Source: Petrosia ficiformis | Taxonomy: Eukaryota > Porifera > Demospongiae > Haplosclerida > Petrosiidae | Assembly: GCA_947044365.1 (NCBI GenBank) | Contig: OX345641.1 | Coordinates: 7,091,130-7,155,129, forward strand | Direction of reading: 5' to 3' | Length of the DNA: 64,000 bases | In this document: positions 36,374 to 46,122 of the stretch, piece by piece | How positions within the stretch are numbered: the stretch's first letter is position 1 | How the letters are laid out: the number at the start of each line of letters is the position of its first letter | Translations under genes and position numbers: made by a program | Notes under the pieces: generated by a model | The model's input: the letters and a program-made list of their open reading frames with translations, nothing else | Database searches by the model: none | What the model was told of the DNA's origin: nothing

Positions 36374-39300
36374 TTAATTATCATCAAATATCAGGGATTC
36401 TCTAGAATCTCTAGTATCTCCACTACAAACAGGACGCTCTAGAATTGTTAAATTTACTTCAATATGAATGTCCCTATTTCCACTATCCACTACCTCCTCT
36501 TCTTCCTCATCAACTAAATTTATCATTTCTTCTTCATTAGTATTCTTACCAGTGCACTTTTTACTTTTGCACCATTTTATAATAATCATACTAATGATAC
36601 ACACTCCACCAATTGTAATATATGTCAGAGGTAACACTACCAATATGTAACTAATAGGTACTGTCTCTTTATGTATACTATTTGGTGAATCCGCTGATGT
36701 TAAGAAAGCAAACATGTTTAGATCAACTAGTAAGAGTGTATCAACAATATTCAGCCATTGATACCTGTAAGGATGTATCATGAAATGTAATGTACCGACA
36801 GCAACAAGAATAATCTCCTTCACATAGTAAGGCATGTTGATATTTAAGATTATCCACGATAGTAGATATACTCCCGAGTACCAACGAAACTTGTCATCAT
36901 AACACGACTGGAATGCATCGAGTAATGGTTGAATACGAGTGAGGTTGAACTTACGTCTTAAAAGTGGTGACAGAAACAACAATAACATAAAAGGGATTAG
37001 TAGAAATACGAGAAGAACTATTGATATTATCCAAGTGACTATATGATATGGATCTTTGAGGTATTGTATATTTGGTTGAAGAGCAACTCTCCACCCTTTA
37101 ACTCCGCTCAGTGTAGTAGTTGGTTTCAATAGTTGAATACAAGTATCAGAAACAGACCAAAAGGAGAGAAAAATCAGGAGACAGATAGCTTGAACTGGTG
37201 AACTCTGTAGAGACAAGAATTGTCTTGGATAATATCGAGCTAGTAATACTGTTGATAATAGTACAAGTGCAATAATAAATGGACCAAGGAAATGGAGAGA
37301 GTAGTTCAGTAGTGGATTAAGATTGGAGAAGAAACACCATGGAATTTCACCAAATATTTCTAAATTAAGTAAAAGAATAGATTGAAATATTGAAACAGTG
37401 AATTTTAGCTGAACATATTCTTTGTAGTATCCGAAAGGTATGAGTCTGAGAACAGCAATGAAGAATAGAGGTCCATACAAATGTCCAATACCTGTCTTAA
37501 AGCTTGCTTTTAGTCCCATTATGATCACAAATCCCAAAACAAGTTGAAATATAACTACAAATACTAAAGTAACATAAGGTTGCCATGGTTGACAATTTGA
37601 TGATGGAATACATTTAACAGCCTCAAAACTAAACACAGCATTATCTCTACACCCTCTACACAATAATCCACCATATAGTCCATTACATTGTTCATCTTGA
37701 ACAACAGGAAGCTGTCTGTACGTCTGAGCTAGTCCTGTAATTGGACAAGGTAGTAGGTCAGTCTTACAATATGGATACTGACATGAAGCTGTGTCATTGA
37801 CAGTATTGTTCAGTTCATCATTTGCATTAATTTCTCCTAACCAGTAACCATGTCTAATACATGCTACACCCAACACGAAATCACACTGAACATCATCACT
37901 AGCTATATCCACACATTCACATGTCCCTTGGATTGATGTTTGAGATGTTTGGAATACATATCCCAAAGGACAAGTTGTTAGATTCACAATTGCATACCCT
38001 TCAGCACTTGTGTCCAGACATAGAAATCGAAGTTCGATTGAAGAATCATGACATTCAACAGTAGATGTCAAATATAGATCAGTTGTGATATTACTAGTTG
38101 AAAGCAATGATGGTGCATCACCAGTTAATTGCACATGTTCACAAAGATAATTTCCAAATGGGAGAAGAATATTTATTAAACAAGATGTCAAGTTACCAAA
38201 ATAATCAGTAACATTAGCTGAATATGTCAATTTCTGTCCAGGAAACAAAGTAATGGTGGAATTACTCTGTGGATTAATGAAAATGTTGTGTGGAGCAGAA
38301 ATGATATGGTCTCCACTTACATTATTTGTTTTGGTATTATCAATACAGGCAAAGCTAAAATAAATTATATAACTAACTGAAAATCCATCCGCAATATAAA
38401 CATCAGCTCCAAGTGTTCTTGCAAAATTACTGGAAAATGTTATTTGTTGAAAGATAGTACAGTTTGCATAACAGCATATCTCAGTTGTTGCAATATAAAT
38501 GGCTCCACCAATAACAGCTTTATTTCTTTCAAATATTAGAGGTCCAGTGAGATAGATCTTGGCTCGATACAATAACATTCCTCCTCCATAAACTCCAGTG
38601 TTGTTATAAAATGCTATATTGTTGAAATACACTCTTGCATCTTTCAGCTTAAGTCCTGTCCCTGTGTTGTTAATAAAATTAATATTTGATATCTTCAAAT
38701 CCAGTCCTACATAGGGAGATGATGCCGTTATTTGCATGATGCTATACTCTGTCCATTTTATCTTGTTACTTATAAGATTTATATTTGACATGTATAATCT
38801 CTCACTCATAATTTCCAAAATGTTATTAAGGAATAAACAATTAGTAATAGTTATCATTGACTTGTAGGTAGAAATTGCTAATTGAAATGTTGTTTTATTC
38901 ACATCATTGTCATAAATACTGCAGTTATCCATGTCAAAAAAACGATTATCTTTTCCCAAAGAGATATCTATAAGAGAATCTTGACCTTTGTTTCCATAGA
39001 ATTCACATCCAGATATTTTCATATTTGCTACATTTAAAATCCTAAATGTAGCTTGATCATCATTGTTATGAAATAAAGAGTTACTAATGGTAACATTGTG
39101 ACTAAGTGCAATAATCAAACCCATGTTAGTGTTTTGATAGAATTCACTTTCAGATATTTTCACATTTGATATATTTAAAATAAAAATTGGACTGTCTAAA
39201 TAATTGTTATAAAATAGACAGTTGCTTATGGTAAGATTCTGAACATCCATAATATTAAAACCTCCATCTTCCGTATTCATACAAGTGATTATGCACTTAT

Positions 39301-39748
39301 TAAAGCTCACTATTACACTGGAGAAATATCCTGAAACACCATAGAAAGTGATATTTGCAGCATAAAAAGAACCTTCACCTTGGATTTGAAGAGTACCTAT
39401 ATACATACTGAAGTTCAGAACGGGATTATCAACTCCAATAAGATACAAGTTAACTAGTAACTGTTTATTATACAATTTAGTCATTTCTTGATTGTATGTT
39501 ATATACACATACACTGAAATGTTTGTTCCATTAAAGGTGTCATTATTTATATTACTGATCTGATTCAAGACATAGGACAATGTATGACATGGAATAGATT
39601 CATTTCCTTCCATACATTGTGATTGATCGGTTCCATTTCGTTGAACATATATAGTGATATTTTGATTGGCTGATGTTAATTCATACAGTATAGTGATCAA
39701 CAATACAAAATACAAAACCTTTTGATTGAGAATTAGTGGTGACATCAT
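36374..39748 (-). CDS. Gene E: beta-helix ectodomain, multi-pass membrane protein (1,124 aa)
   Basis: Longest intact member, single exon, starting at the ATGATG pair at 39,748. It has a signal peptide, ITIYVQRNGTDQSQC, and a beta helix with an extra segment. Turns of the type N..ISN.LF.NN..........N.KIS..EFY.N occur twice in a row (NCLFYNN/SESEFYQN, then NSLFHNN/SGCEFYGN), against once in the paralogues. The cysteine-rich domain lies about 588-713, hydrophobic segments about 717-1060, and the tail ends RESLIFDDN with an added GDTRDS before it. Its 3' flank is of the A type. Convergent with D. Confidence 0.9.
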   Translation of the reverse strand: MMSPLILNQKVLYFVLLITILYELTSANQNITIYVQRNGTDQSQCMEGNESIPCHTLSYVLNQISNINNDTFNGTNISVYVYITYNQEMTKLYNKQLLVNLYLIGVDNPVLNFSMYIGTLQIQGEGSFYAANITFYGVSGYFSSVIVSFNKCIITCMNTEDGGFNIMDVQNLTISNCLFYNNYLDSPIFILNISNVKISESEFYQNTNMGLIIALSHNVTISNSLFHNNDDQATFRILNVANMKISGCEFYGNKGQDSLIDISLGKDNRFFDMDNCSIYDNDVNKTTFQLAISTYKSMITITNCLFLNNILEIMSERLYMSNINLISNKIKWTEYSIMQITASSPYVGLDLKISNINFINNTGTGLKLKDARVYFNNIAFYNNTGVYGGGMLLYRAKIYLTGPLIFERNKAVIGGAIYIATTEICCYANCTIFQQITFSSNFARTLGADVYIADGFSVSYIIYFSFACIDNTKTNNVSGDHIISAPHNIFINPQSNSTITLFPGQKLTYSANVTDYFGNLTSCLINILLPFGNYLCEHVQLTGDAPSLLSTSNITTDLYLTSTVECHDSSIELRFLCLDTSAEGYAIVNLTTCPLGYVFQTSQTSIQGTCECVDIASDDVQCDFVLGVACIRHGYWLGEINANDELNNTVNDTASCQYPYCKTDLLPCPITGLAQTYRQLPVVQDEQCNGLYGGLLCRGCRDNAVFSFEAVKCIPSSNCQPWQPYVTLVFVVIFQLVLGFVIIMGLKASFKTGIGHLYGPLFFIAVLRLIPFGYYKEYVQLKFTVSIFQSILLLNLEIFGEIPWCFFSNLNPLLNYSLHFLGPFIIALVLLSTVLLARYYPRQFLSLQSSPVQAICLLIFLSFWSVSDTCIQLLKPTTTLSGVKGWRVALQPNIQYLKDPYHIVTWIISIVLLVFLLIPFMLLLFLSPLLRRKFNLTRIQPLLDAFQSCYDDKFRWYSGVYLLSWIILNINMPYYVKEIILVAVGTLHFMIHPYRYQWLNIVDTLLLVDLNMFAFLTSADSPNSIHKETVPISYILVVLPLTYITIGGVCIISMIIIKWCKSKKCTGKNTNEEEMINLVDEEEEEVVDSGNRDIHIEVNLTILERPVCSGDTRDSRESLIFDDN

Positions 39749-39821
39749 GTGAATACCACAATACAAGGAGTAAGATAACTGTAGCTTGCCAACTCAAGAC
39801 TTCTATCACAGTCTGTATACA

Positions 39822-39880
39822 AGACCAGAAACAAACTAGTAATATATAACAGAGTGACTTAGCTCACTATATTTATATGG
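39822..39880 (-). promoter_or_regulatory. Conserved promoter block of gene E
   Basis: Intact near-palindrome AGTGAGCTAAGTCACT on the minus strand with TATAAATATA upstream of it; ends 74 bp before the ATG. The 114-bp satellite begins about 100 bp further upstream. Confidence 0.6.
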
Positions 39881-39977
39881 AAATACCAGTACTACTACTA
39901 GTGGAGCACATCCCACATATCTGTAATCAAAGTAGGTTGTTGCATGCATACTGCAAGCTTCTATATATAGCAGTATT

Positions 39978-40555
39978 GTACTCCTGTATACTAAATAAAG
40001 TCATTAGTTCAGTGTACTAACAACTCCGAATATAAACACCCACTCTAAATACATGAACTGACATTATAACAACAACAGAATATGTATAAATGTACTCCTG
40101 TATACTAAATAAAGTCATTAGTCCAGTGTATTAACAACTCCGAATATAAACACCCACTCTAAATACATGAACTGACATTATAACAACAACAGAATATGTA
40201 TAAATGTACTCCTGTATACTAAATAAAGTCATTAGTTCAGTGTACTAACAACTCCGAATATAAACGCCCACTCTAAATACATGAACTGACCTTATAACAA
40301 CAACAGAATATGTATAAATGTACTCCTGTATACTAAATAAAGTCATTAGTCTGGTGTATTAACAACTCCAAATATAAACACCCACTCTAAATACATGAAC
40401 TGTCATTATAACAACAACAGAATAATGTATAAATATACTCCTGTATACTAAATAAAGTCATTAGTCCGGTGTATTACAACTCCGAATATAAACACCCACT
40501 CTAAATACATGAACTGTCATTATAACAACAACAGAATAATGTATAAATATACTTG
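39978..40555 (+). repeat. 114-bp tandem satellite, five units
   Basis: Starts of the phrase GTACTCCTGTATACTAAATA fall at 39,978, 40,092, 40,206 and 40,320, then near 40,435, with a last broken unit at 40,549; the period is 114-115 bp. The same satellite recurs upstream of gene G at 45,789-45,962. Confidence 0.9.
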
Positions 40556-40628
40556 TGTATAGTAGAGCAAATTCTGTTAAAAAGTACTTACAAAGGGAAG
40601 TTATATAGTGGTCTCCCTGGATACTTAA

Positions 40629-41208
40629 CCCTTAGAAGACTGATGTCACATATATGTGACATTTCACCCCTATGTGGTTCGGAATGTGTTCCTAGCATTA
40701 CGAAGCTCTCCCAATGCTTGTAAGTTGTAACTGGTGTCAGGCACAAGCTCATGAATGTGGCTAAAAAAGTTGATGGTTTTTTGGCTGCCCTTTGGCCTAA
40801 ATAACGAGTATGGTGGGAATTTTAAAGGGGGGTGCCCCCCGTTAATGGGGGTTCGAAGGGTGTGCAGCCCCCTCGCCGCCCACGCAAAATGTGGTTTCAG
40901 TGACCCCACCCACGCGCTCTGGTGGGTACCTGAGGCATTTCCCTTGCTGTAAAACCTGAAATCGTGGGTGTAGCTGGTGCCAACATGTGATGGGGTCATT
41001 TTGTTTGGAGAGCACTACATTTGATTTAATCCTACGAAGCGCTTGGGGACTTTTGAGTCCCGGTAAGCAATTTGGTAGAAGTAGTACTCCATCTCGGAAA
41101 AGGAGCCTAGTTTGGGGGTAAAGTGAACGGTGGCCAAAATATATGCAATAGAGTCACCAGTGTTGGAAATGGGAAGAATTTTGAAAAACAAGCTCAGTCC
41201 TCTAAGGG
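40629..41208. mobile_element. piggyBac-type MITE (580 bp)
   Basis: Terminal inverted repeats CCCTTAGAAGACTGA and TCAGTCCTCTAAGGG differ at one position. Both ends are flanked by TTAA (40,625-40,628 and 41,209-41,212), the target duplication of the piggyBac superfamily. A homologous flank near 35,120 has the same left context (GTACTTAA) without the element. The internal minus-strand open frame (40,670-40,999) shows no transposase motif I recognise, so it is treated as non-autonomous. It is much more GC-rich than its surroundings. Confidence 0.85.
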
Positions 41209-41212
41209 TTAA

Positions 41213-42091
41213 CTTAATAATATAATAAATGGTATACAATGTTACTGTATGATCTTATCTCTATTTTTTAAGAAGTGTTACATAGTATGAGCATTGTCAT
41301 TATCCACATGTAAATTGTGGACTGTTTTGATGACTTCTAAAGGACATTAGTTTTTGTTGTAGTGTATAGAATGTTACTAAAACTGATATGCCAGTCTCAT
41401 CTCATCTTATGTTTTGCATTATCAAAAGACCTACTTTTAGAAGTAATTTGAAAAGAGAGACTGGGAAAAAGTGTTTAGGGTCATAGTGTTAGATTCCAAA
41501 CTTAAACATTGTGTCTACTTGCAATTATAAAGCTACTACATACAGCAGTTTAATTCAGATTTCAATCTCCTACTATTTTGTGATAGTTTTTGTAATTTAA
41601 TGTCTGTTCACAATCAAAATGACTTCTAAATTACGATGCGATGACTTTATATGTAATGTAGTGTATAGTTAAGGTTAATACAAGATTATACTGTAACTCA
41701 ATAATTAATTATGGATTGAAATTTGACATACACAAAAACTAAGAATGGATAGGATAGTTATAATGCTGCATGCTTTTCAAATAATTATTCTTTTTGTCAT
41801 CGTTTGTTAATCTCTCCAAACTAAAGTTATCAACATTTTCTGAGGTCATGATGTAAGTGAATGACCTTTATGTGTAACATGTACATTAAGAAAATATTTA
41901 TTTCAAAGTATTACATTAATTTTATTACATGTAATATACAAGTAGTATTATGTGTACTAAAGAACATGGCTAAATAATGAACTACATGTTACATGACAAA
42001 CTAAAACATCACTAAAAACATTAATGTATAATTTATACAGTCACTAACAATAACAGACTTCAAGTTAAGGGAAACAAATGGTTTTGTTATC
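41213..42091. other. 3' flank of pseudogene F
   Basis: No gene. 41,500-42,080 matches, in inverted orientation, the 3' flank of gene G (49,370-50,100). Part of it also matches the 3' flanks of B and C. Confidence 0.7.
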
Positions 42092-45000
42092 TTAATTATC
42101 ATCAAATATCAGAGATTCTCTCCTACAAACAGGACGCTCCACAACTGTTGAACTTACTCCAATATGAATGTCTATATCTCCAATATCCACTACCTCCTTT
42201 TTTTCCTCATCAAGTAAATTTACCATTTCTTCTTCATTAGTATTCTTACCAGTACACATTTTATTCTGGAAACATTCTAATATAACAATCACACTAATGA
42301 TCCACACTCCACCAATTGTAATATATGTCAGAGGTAACACTACCAATATGTAACTGATAATTACTGTCTCTTTATGTATACTATTTGGTGAATCAACTGA
42401 TGTAAGGAAAGCAAGCATGTTTAGATCAACTAGTAAGAGTGTATCAACAGTATTCAGCCATCGATACTTGTAAGGATGTATCATGAAATGTAATGTACTA
42501 ACAGCAATAAGAATAATCCCCATCACATAGTAAGGTATGTTGATATTCAAGATTAACCACGATAGTAGATATACTCCTGAGTACCAGCGAAACTTGTCAT
42601 CATAACACGACTGGAATGCATCGAGTAATGGTTGAATACGAGTGAGGTTGAACTTACGTCTTAAAAGTGGTGACAAAAACAACAATAACATGAAAGGAAC
42701 AAGTAGAAATACAAGAAGAACTATTGAAATTATCCAAGTGACTATATGATATGGATCTTTGAGGTATTGTATATTTGGTTGAAGAGTAACTCTCCATCTT
42801 TTAACTCCATTCAGTGTAGTAGTTGGTTTCAATAGTTGAATGCAAGTATCAGAAACAGACAAAAAGAAAGAAGAATCAGGAGACAGATAGCTTGAACTGG
42901 TGTACTCTGTAGAGACAAGAATTGTCTTGGATAATATCGAGCTAGTAATATTGTTGATAATAGTACAACTGCAATAATAACTGGACCAACAAAATGGAGA
43001 GAGTAGTTCAGTAGTGGATTAATATTGGAGAAGAAACACCATGGAAGTTTACCAAATATTTCTAAATTAAGCAAAAGAATAGATTGAAATATGGAAACAG
43101 TGAATTTTAGCTGAACATATTCTTTGTAGTATCCGAAAGGTATGAGTCTGAGAACAGCAATGAAGAATAGAGGTCCATACAAATGTCCAATACCTGTCTT
43201 AAAGCTTGCTTTTAGGCCTATTACAATCCCAAATCCCGAACAAGTTGAAATATAACTACAAGTACTAAAGTAACATAAGGTTGCCATGGTTCACAATTTG
43301 ATAATGGAATACATTAAACAACTTCAAAACTAAACACAGCATCGTCTCTACAACTTCTACACAATAATCCACCATATAATCCATTACATTGTTCATTTTG
43401 AGCAACAGGAAGCTTGTTGAACGTCTGATCAACCTATCACCTTGTCCGATCTATTATCGGACAAGGTGATAGGTTAGTCTTACAATATGGATACTGACAT
43501 GGAGCTGTGTCATTGACAGTATTGTTCAGTTCATCATTTGCATTAATTTCTCCAAGCCAGTAACCATGTCTAATAGATGCTACACCCAACACGAAATCAC
43601 ATTCTACATTATTACTAGTTGTATCCACACACTCACATGTCCCTTGGATTGCATTTGATTGAGATTTTTGTGTTTAAAATACATATCCCAAAGGATATGT
43701 TGTTAGATTGACATTTGCATATGTATTACTACTCTCTGTATTCAAGCATACAAACAGAAGTTTTATTGAAGAATCATGGTGTTCATCAGTGGATGTTAAA
43801 TATAGATTAGTTGTAATGTTACCAGTTGAAAGCAATGATGCTGGATCACCAGTTAACTGCACATACTTGCAAAATATTAAATGATCTCCACATTGAAGAA
43901 GAATATTTATTGAACAAGACGTCAAGTTGCCAAAATAATCAGTAAAATTAGCTGAATATGATGTCAATTTCTGTCCAGGAAACAGTGTAATGGTGGAATT
44001 ACTTTGTGGATTACTGATAACATGGTAAGGACCGGAAATGATATGGTCTCCCCTTACATCATTTGTGTTAGTTTCGTTAATACACGGAAAAGTAACAAAA
44101 GGAATAAAAAAGGTTGCATGTCCATCCTCAATAAAAATATCAGTTTCAAGTGTACTAGCAGTATTATTTGAAAATGCTATTTGTTCAAGTGTAGTACAAA
44201 GTGTATTAGCACTATATCTTTTATTTCTTGCAATATAAACTGCTCCACCAATAAGTGCTTAATTTCTTTCAAATCTTAGAGGACCGGTAAGGTGGATTGT
44301 TGTGTGATCCAATGACATTCCTCCTCCATAAAATCCAGTGTTATTATAAAATGTTATATTATTGAAATACATAGTTACATCTTTCAGCTTAAGTGCTGTG
44401 TGTTGGTGTTATTTCTATGATGCTATTTCCAATCCTTTTTACCTTGTTATTAATTTTATTAAAATTATATTCCACATGTATAATCTATCAATAGTAATGA
44501 GTAAAATTTTCCCACCAGATGTATTATTGGAGAAGAGACAATTAATGACAATAATGATTGACGTAGAGTTGTAACCATCCATGTCAATGGTTGAAATAGA
44601 TGCATCATTGTCGTAAATCCTGCAGTTATCCAATACAAAAATAAAAGGCGTGACTCTATTTTCCAGTATAGTAGTAATAAGATAATCTTGACCTTTGTTT
44701 TGATAGAATTCACATCCAGATATGTTCACATTCAATACATTTTTAATTGATATAAGTACTGATTGATTACTATTGTTACGAAATAAACAGTTGCTTATAG
44801 TAAAATTGTACATGCTCGTAATATGCAAACCTTTCTTGTCAGTAAGTGCTCTACCTCCATTAGTGAATATGCAGTTATTAAAACTCACTGCTCCAGAGTA
44901 GTTAAATGATATCAAAAACTTTTAAAAGGTAATATTTTCAGCATAAAAAGAACTTCCACCTTGATGATGAATTAGGGCGAAAAGATTACCACTAAAGTCA

Positions 45001-45344
45001 TAACGACTTCCACTAAAGTCAAGAACAGGATTATCAACTACAATAAGGTACAGGTTAACTACTAACCATATATGTGACAAATTAGTCATTTGTTGATAGT
45101 ATGTTATATACACATACACTGAAATGTTTGTACTTTGAAAATTTCTATTACTGATCTGATTCAAGACATAGGACAATGTACGACATGGAATGGATTCATT
45201 TCCATCCATACATTCTTATTGATCGGTTCCATTTTGTTGAACATATATAGTGATATTTTTATTAGCTGATATTAATCCATACAGTAAAGTGATCAACAAT
45301 ATGAGATACAAAACCTTTTGATTGAGAAGTAGTAGTGACATCAT
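42092..45344 (-). pseudogene. Gene F: broken member of the array
   Basis: Full-length homologue of A-E with many breaks. There is a TAA at 45,216-45,218 replacing Ser in DQSECM and a TAA at 44,922-44,924 in the ENITFYQF turn. About 60 bp are lost near 44,400. AAA became TAA in ERNKAL (about 44,260), and CAA became TAA in YVFQT (about 43,675). An inverted insertion lies at 43,431-43,475, and a TAA at 43,314-43,316 sits in the CIPSSNC region. Single-base losses occur near 43,236 and near 42,860. The promoter block and the tail (ERPVCRRESLIFDDN) are well kept, so inactivation looks fairly recent. It is head-to-head with G. Confidence 0.92.
43431..43475. repeat. Perfect 20-bp inverted repeat inside pseudogene F
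   Basis: AACCTATCACCTTGTCCGAT (43,431-43,450), 5-nt loop, then its exact reverse complement. The right arm is the normal gene sequence (the TDLPPCPI region); the left arm replaces the normal AGCTAGTCCTATG-type sequence. This is what a template switch onto the opposite strand during replication would leave. Confidence 0.9.
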
Positions 45345-45397
45345 GTGAATACCACAAGGAGAGAGATAACTGGAGCAAGATTTCTGTCTGTTTACAA

Positions 45398-45456
45398 GAC
45401 CAGAAACAAACTAGTAATATATAAGAGAGTGACTTAGCTCACTATATTTATATGGA
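45398..45456 (-). promoter_or_regulatory. Conserved promoter block of pseudogene F
   Basis: Intact AGTGAGCTAAGTCACT and TATAAATATA on the minus strand, 54 bp before the former ATG. Faces the promoter of G across about 500 bp. Confidence 0.6.
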
Positions 45457-45590
45457 AATACATGTACTAGTACTAGTGGAGTACATCCCACATATCTGTA
45501 ACCAACGTAGAATTAACTTTGTTGTGTACTGTAATACTTGTGTAATAATAATGCTTCTATATATAGCAGTACTGCAGTTAATAATACACA

Positions 45591-45595
<5 letters not shown>

Positions 45596-45640
<45 letters not shown>
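45596..45640. repeat. TA microsatellite
   Basis: More than 20 AT dinucleotides between the divergent promoters of F and G, continuing as broken GTATATATA to about 45,675. Confidence 0.95.
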
Positions 45641-45645
<5 letters not shown>

Positions 45646-45788
45646 TGTGTGTATATATATATGTATATATACATATTATGTATACTTAACAATACAGTAC
45701 AATAATAGGTGTTCTTTAAAGAAGAGAAATGTTCAAGAATTCAAGTTTGTGAACACTATATAATAACTATTATATATCCCACATCTGA

Positions 45789-45962
45789 CAGAATATGTAT
45801 AACTGTACCCCTGTATACTAAATAAGGTCATTAGTCCAGTGTATTAACAACTCCTGATATAAACACCCACTCTAAGTACATGAACTGCAATAACAGAATA
45901 TGTATAACTGTACTCCTGTATACTAAATAAGGTCATTAGTCCAGTGTACTAACAACGCCTGA
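45789..45962 (+). repeat. 114-bp satellite family, about 1.5 units
   Basis: TACTAAATAAGGTCATTAGT and flanking phrases match the satellite upstream of E (39,978-40,555). The spacing between the two starts here is about 105 bp. It lies immediately upstream of the G promoter block. Confidence 0.85.
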
Positions 45963-45984
45963 TGTGCTCTGACCATTAGTATTT

Positions 45985-46046
45985 CCATATAAATAATATT
46001 ATAGTGAGCTAAGTCACTCTCTTATATATTACTAGTTTGTTTCTGG
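45985..46046 (+). promoter_or_regulatory. Conserved promoter block of gene G
   Basis: CCATATAAATAATATTATAG, then AGTGAGCTAAGTCACT, then CTCTCTTATATATTACTAG. Ends 77 bp before the ATG. The TATAAATA element sits where a transcription start in the CTCTCTTAT region would be expected. Confidence 0.6.
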
Positions 46047-46122
46047 TACTGTATACAGACTGTGATAGAAGTCTTGAGTTGACAGGCTACAGTTATCTCT
46101 CTCCTTGTATTGTGGTATTCAC

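Noticed and set aside
40670..41239. piggyBac transposase gene
   Set aside because: Frames inside the element show no recognisable DDE residues or family motifs and the element is only 580 bp.
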